DNA of 64,000 nucleotides from Elephas maximus indicus (GCF_024166365.1 NC_064838.1:74912001-74976000), one strand, 5' to 3'; positions 36,547-47,667 are shown, counted from the first letter of the stretch. Notes: generated by a model from the sequence alone, not told the origin. Program-made: numbers and translations.

Positions 36547-37592
36547 TTACACCCACTCTTCCCTTATCATCAACGTGTTGAGATTTCAAAGACCAGGTAG
36601 TTATGCAAAAATTGGTGTTATGTGAAAATGGAGGACCACCACATCAGATCACAAAATGGAGAATGATTACATCATTACACAAGTGCCAAGTTACATCAGT
36701 ACATAACTGGCAAACCACTGAGACTCGTGGTCCAGCCAAGTTGACATATAACCTCAACATCACAGCCAGTGTTACTCTCACCTCTCTCTTTGGCATTCGT
36801 TAATGCCAGACATATGTTGTTAACGGACAAAATAATTGATAGTAGATTTTTTACTATTGTTGTAAATGTGAAATGTCTGAAAATGAGAAAATTGATAAGT
36901 GAGAAGTAGGTGTATAAAATTAAAAAAAAAAAGATGTTCTTCATCCAACCTGAAACTTCTAATTACTAGAATATACTACATATAGAGTTGCTATTCTTGT
37001 TAGTTACCATGGAGTCAGCTCCAACTCATGGTGACCTTATACATAACAGAACGAATCAGAATTAATTACATCGACTTCAGAAGTACAGTATAATGTAAAT
37101 AATACAATTGCATCGCATAATTTGTTCAATGTGAACAGTTAAAATATGTAACACTTTAAAAATTTTTTTGTCATTGCTTTATTTCTTATTGTAATGGAAA
37201 CCTCAAAAAACAGAAATGCCTAGGAGCTGTCTCTCTCTATGAAAACGGTCACAGTCAGGATATCTGTTTCCTAAAGCATGACTTCCAAATCATGTAGTCT
37301 TTATAATCTGCCCTGATAGAAGTATAATAATGTCACTCTGTCTGGAAACATGAAGAACAGAATAGTTTCCAGAATGTCTGAGCCGAAATGGCTCTGGAGA
37401 TCCTCTGATCCACTTCTTTTGAAGAGAATCAGAGAAGTGAAGTCCAGAAAGAGAGTGGCAAACCGGTCTTCTGTCTTCAAGGCTTGTGACTTTAGATGAC
37501 AGCATACCACCTCTCTGTACCTGCTGCACTGATCAACATTATTGATGCTGTGGCAAGAACAAGATCAGGCAAAGAGCTCACTACCAAGGGCA
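36547..37592. other. Intergenic sequence with LTR-like text and a SINE scrap
   Basis: 36600-36760 (ggaggaccaccacatcagat, acataactggcaaaccactg) resembles the antisense of an old ERVL-type LTR. 36990-37065 is a short antisense AfroSINE/RTE tail scrap (ttgttagttaccatggagtc). Complement AATAAA at 37178-37183 could serve the OR gene ~410 bases away. No coding gene. Confidence 0.4.
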
Positions 37593-38519
37593 TCATTTCC
37601 CTTCAAACAGCTTGCGTCGGCACCACACTTTCTTCATGGCATTCTTCATGTCTGTGTTTCTCAGTGTATAGATGAGGGGGTTGAACATGGGAGCAATCAT
37701 AGTGTAAAATAGGGCAAACACCTTGTCATCACTGACAGAATCAGCTGTGGGGACATAGGTGAAGATGAGGGGCAAGAAGAACATGAACACCACAGTGATG
37801 TGCGAGCCACAGGTGGAGAGGGCTTTGCGGCGGCCCTCAGAGGAGCAGGTCCTCAGGGTTAACAGGATGATGATGTAAGAAATAACCAAGGCAACAAAGG
37901 TCAAAATGGACAACACCCCTGTGGTGGCGATGATCACAATCACCAGCAAACTAGTGTCTGTGCAGGCCAGCTTCAGCAGTGGGAATACATCACAGAAATA
38001 GTGGTCTATCTGATTGGGACCACAGAAAGGAAGTTCAATAATAATCAATACTTGCAGGGTGGAATGGATAAATGCTCCCATAATAGAGGCCATCACCAGG
38101 ACATAGCACACCTGTCTGCTCATGATGACCATGTAGTGAAGGGGTCTACAGATGGCTGCATAGCGATCACAGGCCATGGCTACCAAAATGAAGATCTCAG
38201 TGGCACCAAAGAAGTGGGCATAAAACATCTGGGCCATGCAGCTGTTATAGGATATGGTCTTCTGCTGGACCAGCAAGTCTGTGATCAGCTTTGGGGCTAC
38301 CGTGGAGGTAAAGCAGACATCCATGAAGGACAGGTAGCTGAGGAAAAAGTACATGGGCTGCTCACTGAGGTGGCTGCCCTTGATGGTAAGGAAAATGAGC
38401 AGGTTTCCTGAGAGAATGGCAATATAGCAAAGTGAGAACAGTACAAAGCAGGCAGCCTTTGTGCCCTCATCACTAAAAAGTCCCAGGAGGATAAATTCCG
38501 TGATGTTTTCATGTCCCAT
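37593..38519 (-). CDS. Olfactory receptor, family 4, intact
   Basis: A 308-residue class II odorant receptor, a G-protein-coupled receptor that would signal through Golf and adenylate cyclase in olfactory cilia. The whole family template is present: N-glycosylation site NIT (5-7), GN in TM1 (38-39), PMYFFLSYLSFMD (55-67), Cys94 for the loop disulfide, MACDRYAAIC with an intact DRY (115-124), the loop LPFCGPNQIDHYFCD with three cysteines (166, 176, 186), SY in TM5 (214-215), KALSTCGSH in TM6 (232-240) and [12 protein letters not shown] in TM7 (277-288). There is no stop, indel or missing hallmark. The FCGPNxIDHYFCD loop and KNAMKK tail point to family 4; I cannot fix the subfamily. The start is the only ATG that fits the family's N terminus. 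Confidence 0.95.
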   Translation of the reverse strand: MGHENITEFILLGLFSDEGTKAACFVLFSLCYIAILSGNLLIFLTIKGSHLSEQPMYFFLSYLSFMDVCFTSTVAPKLITDLLVQQKTISYNSCMAQMFYAHFFGATEIFILVAMACDRYAAICRPLHYMVIMSRQVCYVLVMASIMGAFIHSTLQVLIIIELPFCGPNQIDHYFCDVFPLLKLACTDTSLLVIVIIATTGVLSILTFVALVISYIIILLTLRTCSSEGRRKALSTCGSHITVVFMFFLPLIFTYVPTADSVSDDKVFALFYTMIAPMFNPLIYTLRNTDMKNAMKKVWCRRKLFEGK

Positions 38520-38524
38520 GGCTT

Positions 38525-38545
38525 CTGTGAGGTTGATAGTTTAGA
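38525..38545 (-). promoter_or_regulatory. Predicted 3' splice acceptor of the OR coding exon
   Basis: On the minus strand ctatcaacctcacag ends 5 bases before the ATG at 38519. It would start the coding exon, as is usual in OR genes. The pyrimidine tract is weaker than that of the OR at 13888, so a more distal acceptor is possible. Confidence 0.35.
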
Positions 38546-39999
38546 GGTATAGGTTAATACACTAGAATTTTTTGTAATTATTGATTTATTTTCAAAGTCA
38601 TACATTATATATATATGTTTGTTTTCCTTTTATTTAATTGCAATTCACTCACTCTACTCTGTGTAAGGGGCACAACAATGAATAAAATAAATATTATCTC
38701 TATGCACATGTACAGTGTAGTTCATTAGAACAGACAAATAGTAACAGTAATGGCAAAAAAGTTAACCAGTTGCAATTGTGATAAATTCTAAAGTTGAACA
38801 CTTACCATGAACAACAGGGTAAACACTTAAAAGATGAAACATTCATTTTCAGGTAAATTTTGAGATGAAATTTCAGTATTAAACGTTAATAATGACTTAC
38901 TAATGGCATCTATAAAACAGCATGCCATCTGTTCTTGAAAGGCAGGAAGGGCACTATATATTCTCAGCCCTTTGCTGGGTCTAGCACTGATGTAAATCCT
39001 GAAAGTTCAGTTATGCCATTAGACTGCAATCAGCTCATTATTTTAAATATTCAATCTCTGGGTCACAATTCCAGAAACCACCTTCAGAACATTTCCTCAA
39101 ATATTGGGAAAAAAAAAGACTGAAAGAAAAGGAAGAGCAATAAGTAGATCTTCGGGGAAAGGGTCTTCTCCATTGCATGGGCATCCAGGGCAGTTAAGGT
39201 TTCTTAGAATTTACCTTATTTCTCAGTTCACTTTTTAGTCTAAGCCATGGGTTTTCATCATGTTTGCCCTTTCGTCCACTTATGGCTGCAGCCTTTAGGA
39301 ACAAATTGCATCCAGAGATTCTTCTTTACTTCAACTGTTTCCCTACTTTGTATCTCTTTGAATGGAATCACTTTCTTTCATTACCAGGCTCACTGCACAC
39401 TCATGGAGCCAAGTCTTGGAATGCTCTTGTTTAAAAGAAAAGATTTTTTTGGTGCACAATATTACACTACTTCCTTTTCATAGTAACCTGATCTAGAAAG
39501 TGTCACAAAACTGCTAAACTCAAGGCTCAATGTTATAAAAACTAAACTTACACAGTGATTCAAATTTGTCAGGATGCTTGTAAGGGTTGGGATGGCAATT
39601 GGACAATGTCTTTTGAATTGCATGGGTTCCCATAAAACTGTTTCAGAAAAATTCACATGTAACATACACAGAGATATTCAGTATTATTTTAGGGATTCCA
39701 TAGACTGTTGATTTGAATTACATCCATGGACACCAAGTTAACACCCTGTGGTCTAATTTCTTGCAAAATCACTGGAAGCATCACTGTCGTATAAGTAAAA
39801 GTCCAACTGCAGTAGTCCTGAACAGTAGAGCAATTTACTTTTTAATAAAAAGTTAGTCACCTATCCTGACCTTGAAAACAGAATCATATCCTTGAATATA
39901 GAATTTTACTAAAAGATATAAAAAAGCTGAAGTAAGTAAAGAGATACAGCATGTTTAAGGTTGGAAAAGGTCAATATAGTAAAGATCTAGTTCTTCTCA
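38546..39999. other. Unassigned sequence upstream of the intact OR
   Basis: Should contain the receptor's promoter and non-coding exon(s), but none can be pinned down. A short (TA)n run lies at 38607-38616. The text near 38650-38800 looks like an ancient mammalian repeat. No other gene. Confidence 0.35.
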
Positions 40000-40604
40000 A
40001 ATTAATCAATACATTCAATAATTTAAAATAAAAAGTCCAACATAATTTCTTATGGAATGTGAAAAGCTGATTCCAAAATTCAGAAATACCAAATATTCAG
40101 AGTAGTTGGGCTAACTTGTTAAAAAGAACAAAAAAGATAGACATACCTTTCCAAACACTGAAGTATATTATGTAGCTATGGCAAGAAGCAAAGCTGTGTT
40201 GGGATAGACAAATAGATTGGTGGACTGGAAGAAAGTCAATACACACAAGCATAAATATATTAAAATTTATTCTGTATTTAAGTTGACATTTCATATCAGT
40301 GTCACATAATGGACTTTTTGGTAACAGATGTTAGGAATTTAAATCTCCATCTGAAAAAAAAAAACAAAAAAACCTCATTATTCGAAAAATATACATATAT
40401 CCCAGATGGTTGAAAGATACAAATATATCAAACCAGACTAGAAAATAATATTGGAAGCATAACTATTGTTATTTTAGGGCAGCAAATTCATAAAGAAAAA
40501 TTATAATACATTAAAACTTCTGTATGAAAAAAACTCCATATGAAAAGTTTTAAAAAGTGGCAGAATCAATAATATTAATAATAAAGATTAGTAACCAGAT
40601 TTTA

Positions 40605-40983
40605 AGGAGCCCTGGTGGCACAATAGGAACCCTGGTGGAGCAGTGGGTAAGAGTCTGGCTGCTAACTAAAAGGTCAACAGTTCCAGTACACTCCTTGGAA
40701 ACTCTGCAGGGCAGTTCTACTCTACCCTATATGGTCACTATAGTCAGAATCGACTTGACAGTAATGGGTTTGGTTTGGTTAGGGGGCATAATTTTTAAGC
40801 GCTTGTCTGCTAATGGAAAGGTTGGCAATTCAAACCCACCCAGTGGCTCTGCAGGAGAAAAGACCTGGTTATCTACTCCTGTAAAGATTTCAGCCCGAGT
40901 AACTTTATGGGGCAGTTTTACTCTGTCACATAGGGTCACTGAGTTAGAATCAGCATGACAGCATACAACAACAACAACATAAA
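40605..40983 (+). mobile_element. AfroSINE, long form, split by a second SINE
   Basis: Outer copy in two parts. 40605-40625 is the head (ggagccctggtggcacaata). 40785-40983 is the remainder (aagcgcttgtctgctaatgg ... tgtaaagatttcagcccgag ... cagcatgacagcatacaaca) with a CAA tail. The break falls a few bases into the tRNA-like head. Confidence 0.82.
40626..40784 (+). mobile_element. AfroSINE nested in an AfroSINE
   Basis: Short form in the same orientation as its host SINE (ggaaccctggtggagcagtg ... gtcagaatcgacttgacagt, GGTTT tail). An imperfect target repeat, ggcacaat before and ggcataat after, supports insertion. Confidence 0.82.
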
Positions 40984-41326
40984 CAACCACCCAGTTTTAT
41001 TAAAAAAAGCAAATCATTTGAATAGGCAATACACAGAAAGAACATTATAAATGGCCAATGAGCATACATAAAAATACTCAACCTGATTGGAATCAAGGAA
41101 ATACAAATTAAATAATGATACTTATAAGTTATGTAAAAACCAGAGCATATCAAATTTTGATGATGATTTAAGGAATCAGCATGTGATCTAGTGAAATGCC
41201 CCCAGGAAGCATTCAAAAGGATATAAATTACAACCTTGATAAAAATTGGGATAAATGGAAATGATCTAAATACCTAACAGTAATAGAATATAGATAATGT
41301 GGAATATGTCCTTGCTATTGAAAGTT

Positions 41327-41795
41327 GGAGCCCTTGGAGCAGTGTTTAGGAGTTTGTCTGCTACAGGGATTGGACTGGACTATAAGACAGATAATGATAA
41401 TGGTGAGGAGTGAGCTTCTTGGCTCAAGTAGACACATGAGACTATGTGGGCAACTCCTGTCTGGAGATGAGATGAGAAGGAAGAGGAGGACAGGAGCTGG
41501 TTGAATGGACATGGGGAATAAAGGATGGAGAGGAGGAATATGCTGTCTCATTATGGGGAGAGCAGCTAGGAGTACGTAACAAGGTGTGAATAACTTTTTG
41601 TATAAGAGACTGACTTGATTTGTAAACTTTCACTTAAAGCACAATAAATAAATTAAAATCAAAAAAGAGTTCGCTAAATAAATGATCCACAGTCCGAATC
41701 CACCAGCCTCTCCTTGGAATCCCTATGGGGGTGGTTCTACTTTGTCCTATAGGGTCTCTATGAGTCGGAACCGACTACATGGCACATCTAACATG
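41327..41795 (+). mobile_element. AfroSINE split by an L1 3' tail
   Basis: Head at 41327-41363 (ggagcccttggagcagtgtt ... gtttgtctgcta). The rest is at 41668-41795 (gaatccaccagcctctcctt ... gagtcggaaccgactacatg). The sequence between is an L1 3'UTR. Confidence 0.85.
41364..41667 (+). mobile_element. L1 LINE, 3'UTR only (5'-truncated)
   Basis: Matches in sense the 3'UTR seen in antisense at 57411-57720: ggagatgagatgagaag, aggagctggttgaatgg, tgacttgatttgtaaacttt, cacttaaagcacaataaa, then an A-rich end. A possible imperfect TSD is agtttgtctgcta (41351-41363) against agttcgcta (41668-41676). Confidence 0.82.
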
Positions 41796-42060
41796 GATAA
41801 ATTACTGAGATATATTGTTGAGCATAAAAATTAATAAATTGCACAAGAATGACTATAGTATGCTAACTTGCATGCTAAAAAAAAAGAAAAGCTATATAGA
41901 AAACTATATAGTTTCTACGAGTCCCTGTGTGCTTATAAATGCATTGGAAAAGATACGGAAGGATATCTTTGCCTCTGGGGAAGAAAAGGAGTAATGGCCA
42001 AAGGGGATTGTAATTTTATACATATTTTGATTTCTCTAATAGGAGATTATATTACAATAT

Positions 42061-42651
42061 CGTTGTTGTTTTCAGGTGCCATCCAGTAGGTTCCAACTCC
42101 TAGCATTCCTATGTACAACAGAACAAAACACTGCCCAGTCCTGCACCATCCTCACAATGGTTGCTATATTTGAGCGTATTGTGTGAATCCATCTTGTTGA
42201 GGGTCTTCCTTTTTTTATTTTTTTTTTGCTGACCCTCCAGGGACTGATCCCTCCTGTCCAAAGTGTGTTAGTCTCTCCATTTGTTCATTCACTGATATTC
42301 AGTTAATGAGATTTTCACTGGCCAATTTTTTTGGAAGTAGATTTCCAGGTCCTTCTCCCTAGTTTGTCTTAGCCTAGAAGCTCCTCTGAAATTTGTACCA
42401 CCCTGCTGGTATTTGAAATACCATTGGCATAACTTCCGGAGGGAGACTTTCGATGAGATGGGTTGACACAGTGGCTGCAATGATGGGCTCCAGCAGAGCA
42501 ATGATTGTGAGGATGCCACACGATCAGGCGGTGTTTTCTTTTGTTGTACAGAGGGTTGCTATGAGTGAGAACCGACTTGACAGCACCTAACAACAACAAG
42601 TTTCCAGCATCACAGCAACACACAAGCCACCACAGTATGACAAACTGACAG
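42061..42651 (-). mobile_element. Internally deleted RTE (3' end joined to 5' end), itself split by another RTE
   Basis: On the minus strand the RTE 5' end (complement of 42651-42601 plus 42437-42290) is followed directly by the RTE 3' end (42278-42061, tail cgttgttgttttcaggtgcc). The ~2.7 kb of coding sequence is absent. The 5' part is interrupted at 42438-42600 by a sense RTE fragment. It is either a deletion derivative or a member of a short non-autonomous RTE family. Confidence 0.8.
42438..42600 (+). mobile_element. RTE 3' end fragment nested in the deleted RTE
   Basis: 163 bases of RTE 3' end (cgatgagatgggttgacaca ... gagaaccgacttgacagcac, CAA tail). Flanked by aacttcc and agtttcc, a plausible imperfect TSD. 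Confidence 0.85.
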
Positions 42652-43075
42652 TTAACCAAAAACTAATTTAAATTTCATTAATTTTAATATGGTTTAAGGA
42701 GAATGTATTACATAATGAATGCAATTACATAGCTTGTTCTTCCTTAGTTACCACATTGTTTCCTCAATTACTTTAGTAAATTTATGCATAGATGCTATTC
42801 CCTAAACATTATGTTCCATGAACTGCCATTAATAGAATTCCAGGTGCATGTGAAATGTAAATATAACTGGCTGGATACATTTCTGTCCCCCATTTACAGG
42901 CAATGGGGGATATTTGAAATAAGGAAACCTGGAAAAATATACATATTTATGTACATATATATATAAATGTGTGTGTGTGCGCATATACATACATATGCAT
43001 GTATATATACACATGTATCTACATTTATATCAACAGCTACGTCTCTTTTTATACCTGTATCTTGATTTGATTTTA
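42652..43075. other. Unassigned sequence with a TA/GT-rich microsatellite
   Basis: No gene. Alternating AT/GT low-complexity tract at about 42941-43020 (acatatatatataaatgtgt...). The short frames across it are artefacts. Confidence 0.4.
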
Positions 43076-43193
43076 GTATCAGCATTAACAGCCTTAGAAA
43101 CCCTATAGGGCAGTACTACTCAGACCTGTAGGGTTGTTATGAGTCAGAATTGACTTGATGGCAGTGGATTTAGTTTTTTGGTATCAACATTAA
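43076..43193 (+). mobile_element. AfroSINE, 5'-truncated, with TSD
   Basis: Element 43089-43180 keeps only the 3' half (aaaccctatagggcagtact ... gtcagaattgacttgatggc). Flanked by gtatcagcattaa and gtatcaacattaa (43076-43088, 43181-43193), one mismatch in thirteen. Truncation with TSD shows target-primed insertion. Confidence 0.9.
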
Positions 43194-43754
43194 TAAGCAT
43201 ATGTCTAGTTACACTTTTATAATCCTGATAGGATATGAGTAAATTTCCAAATGATCTCTTAAATTTAACAGTTTTTATCAATGAGGATCTAAATTTATCA
43301 ATGAGGATTCAAATTTACAATGTGTTCTTTCTCTGACTCCTTGTTTAGCTGAACACTGGCTCATTACAGTTTTAATGGAAGGAAGCAGTAAATGTGTAAG
43401 AGATTGGAGAGAATGCTGAAGATCAGGATATGCCACAGAAAACTTAACAGCTTCTAATATCTAAGTATTGAATACGAACAGCAGCATTTTTAAGGTTTCT
43501 GAGTGTCTGAAATTGTAATTTCTTTAGCAACAAGTCCATGAAGAAAATCTGCATTAGACAACATCCTGAAAGGGATATTCAGGATATTAAGACTCACTCT
43601 GCCCTACCATGCCCTCTAAAAAAAGAAAAAGAGAAGAAAAAAAAAACCCTTATGGCCCCTGATTTTCAGGGACATCTTGGTTTACTTAGCCTCATAGAAA
43701 TGTTTTCTAAAGGAAAGACTAAGCTTCAACACAGAAAAGCCAGGCTTTCATAGT

Positions 43755-43890
43755 AGGTAAGAGCACTTGAGGCAGACAAAAGGAGTTTCCAAGAATGGTC
43801 CACCACTTAGTATTGAAAAATCTTAGGCAAGTTACATAACTCTCTGAAACTTGGTTTTCTTACTTGTAAAACATTGGTAAGAATAGCCCG
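43755..43890 (+). mobile_element. MIR SINE
   Basis: Text follows the MIR core: ccaccacttagtattgaaaa, atcttaggcaagttacataa, ctctctgaaacttggttttc, ttacttgtaaaacattggta. Ancient. Confidence 0.68.
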
Positions 43891-44457
43891 TAGGCAGGTA
43901 GGTAAATAGGTACTACTGTGATCAGTCTATGGGCATCTATTTCCTTATTAGTAAAAGAGAAAGTATAGTCTTCACGTATTCTTCCAGCCACAAAAAAACT
44001 AATCTTCTTTAATCAAGTGATTTACTAAATCATTAACTAATTAATTTATCAAAATTATCAATTAATATTTTTTATGTTTATTCTTATTGCTTGTATTATT
44101 CAATCATTTGATTATGTTTTCAAATATTTATAGTGTTTTAGCATTGCTTTTCTATCTGAGGTACGTAAAAAACATTCCACAATTTCTCTTAACCTCTTCT
44201 CCCAGCATCAAACAGCCCCAAGTTAGGAGCCAAGATTTCAAGACAGTGTTCCCATGACAATTTTTCATTAGAACAGTTCTCTTTAATTTGATTGTAAACC
44301 AATAAAAATGCCCAACTGTGACCAGAATTACAAGAATCCAAAGATTATAAAAGAATGACTTACAACCAGATGTATTTTCCAAGTATTCATGGAAAAATAT
44401 TTTTTTAAGAATTGATTCTATGGATATCCAAAGAAATATCTTTGAATGGATTCAGGC

Positions 44458-44538
44458 AAGCCACAAAAGCAAGAAAAGGAGAAGAAAAAAGAAGAGGAGA
44501 GGCAGAGAGAAGAAAAAGAAAGGGAAGAAAAAGAACTC
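44458..44538. repeat. Purine (GAA/GGA)-rich tract
   Basis: Almost pure A/G on the plus strand over ~80 bases (agaaaaggagaagaaaaaag and similar). Confidence 0.8.
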
Positions 44539-44980
44539 ACATATTTGAGATCCATTAATCCCAGTCAATATTTGAAGGCATGTTCTTGACTTTTAGAACT
44601 CATGAAATCATATGGGGAAAATATCCATTCTAACTCAAAATAATAAATACATCTCTTTGAAAAGACATAGCAGTGAAAAAAATCTCCGTGCTTGGTATCT
44701 AGCTTTCGAATTGTATGCAAAATAAATATATCAAAAAACTAACTTTATGTTTAGTCACAATAAGAACAGAAGTATGTTACAAAACTGCAGAAAAATGTCA
44801 GATGCAGATAAGCCTTTTGCTTGTGCTTTCTTCACTCCAATACAGTAGTGAGCACAAAGTCCACATCTCTTAGTGCACATGGTCTGGCAGCTCCTGAAGA
44901 AGCTGCGCTGAGAGCATTAGGAGGAGCATTTAAAGGCACTTGTGGGAGCTGCGTGTAGTCCCATCAGCATTCCCTGTGGT

Positions 44981-45098
44981 AATTCTTGAACCAAACCAAG
45001 AACCCACTGCCATCAAGTCAATTCCGACTCATAGCAACCCTATAGGACAGAGTAGAACTGCCCCATAGAGTTTCCAAGGAGCGCCTGGCAAATTCTTG
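44981..45098 (-). mobile_element. AfroSINE, 5'-truncated, with TSD
   Basis: Element 44989-45090, antisense, 3' half only (caagtcaattccgactcata box). Flanked by aattcttg at 44981-44988 and 45091-45098. Confidence 0.9.
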
Positions 45099-45458
45099 GA
45101 CAAGGCTGGTAAAAATAAACTCTGCTTGTTTTTGTAGATGTTTGCTTTGATAATTGCTTGGCTTTTCAAATATACTTTTTATTTTTCATTCTTTTAAACT
45201 GCTTCAAATGTGTGATATTAAATATTTAATATAGGTTTTATGGTCAGTGACCAAAAAGCTAAAAAAAAAAAAAAAAAACCTTATTTCTTTCTATGCAGGG
45301 AATACACCCTAATGTATTTATTAAATTTATTAAAAGTCTTTCTCTACTTCCTTTACCAAGACCATGACTTATTTATATTGAAGTCATTTTGCTTTTTTAA
45401 GACGACTAAGGTCAAACTTAAATGGACTTGTTATTTTCATTTTTATTTTTTATAATAG
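45099..45458. other. Unassigned, AT-rich
   Basis: No gene. An A-run at 45260-45278. Confidence 0.4.
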
Positions 45459-45795
45459 ACACCCTAGTGGGTGTAAGGTGGACATTTTTGATTGAGAATT
45501 CTCACCTTCCATGCTGGAGATACAGGTTTGATTCCTGGTCAATGCCCCTCACGTACAGCCACCACCCATTTCTCAGTGAAGGCTTGTGTGTTGCCCTAAT
45601 GCTGAACAGGTTTCAGCAGAGCTTTCAGAATAATATAAACTAGGAAGAAAGGTGATCTACTACTAAAATGCAGCCAGTGAAACCTTATGGATCACAATGA
45701 TTCAATCTGTAATTAATCGTGGGGATGGTACAGAACCAGGCAGATTGCTGTCCATTGTGTATGGAGACTGACTAGATACAGTCTAAAAACAACCA
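45459..45795 (+). mobile_element. tRNA-headed SINE with an RTE-derived body
   Basis: The head is tRNA-like, with a B-box-type motif ggtttgattcctggtc (near 45526-45541) and ttctcaccttccatgctgga before it. From ~45607 the text is RTE 5' region (caggtttcagcagagctttc, aggaagaaaggtgatctact, ccagtgaaaccttatggatc, the same order as at 47785-47865). It then jumps to RTE 3' end text (ggggatggtacagaaccagg ... ). The element therefore has a Pol III-type head and RTE 5' and 3' pieces, with no coding sequence. Confidence 0.7.
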
Positions 45796-46705
45796 ACTGA
45801 AGGATATTGGTCACAGCACAATAGCATTTGTTTTAGAAGAAAGTATGTAAGTTTAAGGTGGAAGGAATTTTTCAAAATAATACCCAAAACCTAGGGCTAA
45901 GATAATTTTTTAAAAAATCTAAATCTGGAAGATTCCATTTCTGTGTATCATCTTAGTAGAAAATCATTGCAAAGATTTTGGGTAATGAATATTGAAAACT
46001 CAGTGAGAACAAATTGAGTTTAGAAAACAAGATATGTAAAGATACGTAAAATATTTGATTAGCTGGTATTCTCCGATTTTTTCAGGGTACGTGGCTGTTA
46101 ACGGTCCATGATAAACAAGCATTTTGGGTTGTCATAATTTGGATCCCACTACCCTTTTCATTCTCCCTTCTAATCACAGCGATGTGTACCAGGGATGGAC
46201 CCTGACCTAGGGCAGATACTCCCTAGAAAGGCCAATGACCTAAATTTAGTCTACTCCACTAAGCTTTCAGAGCAAGTTCATCCAAATTTTCTCTCTGGAA
46301 TTCTGACTAGGTAACCTGAAAGGCTGGAAGAAGGAAGGAGAAGCTTGTAGAATGCACTCAGTGAGAACCTGTGTCTTGAAAACCGAACCCACATGTAAGC
46401 AAGTATTTTGCGAAAACAGAGACCATAAAGAAAGTAGAGAGTAAAAAAGTAAGGTAAGAGAAAAAAGGCGAATCATGTACGAGCTCAGAGAATGCAAGAG
46501 ATGACACACTAACTGATATTTCTAGTTTCTCCCTAAGTCCATGAAGGCTGTTATGATTAATATGCTTTTACAAAGATAAAATGACCTGTGTTGTCTTCTT
46601 AATCATAAAATGATCCTGACTGAAACCCAGTACCTGATCTGTTATCTCCAAAATACCAATTGTGATTTTATTATGACATGCAAGAAGAAAAACAACTAAA
46701 TGTTC
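45796..46705. other. Unassigned intergenic sequence
   Basis: No gene and no named repeat. The frame at 46267-46509 has no recognisable domain. Confidence 0.35.
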
Positions 46706-47227
46706 TGTTATGGATTTAATTGTGCCCCCAAAAATGTGTGTAAGCTTGGTTAGTCCATGATTTCCAGTGTTGTGTGATTTTCCACCATTTTGTCATCTGA
46801 TGTGATTTTCTTATGTGTTGTAAATTCTACCTCTATGATGTTAATGAGGTAGGATCAGCAGCAGTTATCTTAATTAAGCAGGACTCAATCTATAAGATTA
46901 GGTTGTATTTTAAGTCAATCTCTTTTGACATATAAAAGAGAGAAGCAAGCAGAGAGATGGGGGTGACTTCATACTACCAAGAAACAAAAGCCAAGAGAAT
47001 AGTACATGCTTTGGACCCAGGGTCCCTGCACTGAGAAGCTCCTCCACTGGGCAAGATTGATGACAAGAACCTTCCCCCAGAGCCAACAGAGAGAAAAATC
47101 CTTTCCCAAGCACTGGCATCCCAAATTTGGACTTCTAGCCTACTAGACTGCAATAGAATAAACTTCTGTTTGTTGAAGTTATCCACTTGTGGTATTTCTG
47201 TTATACCAGCACTAGATAATTAAGACG
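46706..47227 (+). mobile_element. MaLR-like LTR (copy 3)
   Basis: Starts tgttatggatttaattgtgc, contains aatagaataaacttctgttt near the end, and ends agataattaagac. Same family as 16775-17287 and 25963-26486. No internal region beside it, so a solo LTR. Confidence 0.78.
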
Positions 47228-47372
47228 TGCTCACACCATTCTTTTGTGATCTGGAACAATAGGAGATGAGCATTTACCAGGAAAGTTTTAGAGAATTATA
47301 CAATATGTTGTAAGCATAAATACAATGTTAGGTTGCTTGGGATGAAGGGTGAGGTAAGAATTTTGGGAATTT

Positions 47373-47582
47373 AACAACAACAAAAAAATAAACCAAACCT
47401 GCTGCCATCCAGTTGATTCTGACTCATAGTGACCACAATGGACAGAACAGAACTACCACTTAAGGTTTCCTGGACTCTAAACTGAAGCTATCATATCTTT
47501 CTCCCACTGAGAGGCAGGTGGGTTCAAACCACTGGCCTTTCAGTTAGCATCCAAGGGCATAACTACTGAACCACCAGGGCTA
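47373..47582 (-). mobile_element. AfroSINE, long form
   Basis: Antisense copy from a CAA/A-rich tail (aacaacaacaaaaaaataaa) through gccatccagttgattctgac to ggcataactactgaaccacc. Confidence 0.9.
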
Positions 47583-47667
47583 GATGACCACTAGAAATAG
47601 GAATACAAAGCCTTGATTATTCAATTTTAGGACCAGAGCTGAATTGTTAAGGAAAATAGAGGAGTTG

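Larger units (their letters stand above)
40000..42058 (+). mobile_element. Ancient L1 3' portion, broken by three younger insertions
   Basis: Old L1 sense text is recognisable in order: ggccaatgagcatacataaa, caacctgattggaatcaagg (ORF2 end), aaatggaaatgatctaaata, and a 3'UTR part near 41800-42050. It is interrupted by SINEs at 40605-40983, by a SINE at 41327-41795, and within that by an L1 tail. No frame survives. Confidence 0.55.
43194..44980. other. Unassigned intergenic sequence
   Basis: No gene. Contains a MIR (43755-43890) and a purine-rich tract (44458-44538), listed separately. Confidence 0.4.

Noticed and set aside
38001-38411. 136-codon plus-strand frame opposite the intact OR
   Set aside because: Antisense shadow of the receptor; histidine/glycine-rich text without family resemblance.
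41315-41633. Pro/Ser-rich minus-strand frames of 63-78 codons
   Set aside because: Antisense of the L1 3'UTR at 41364-41667.
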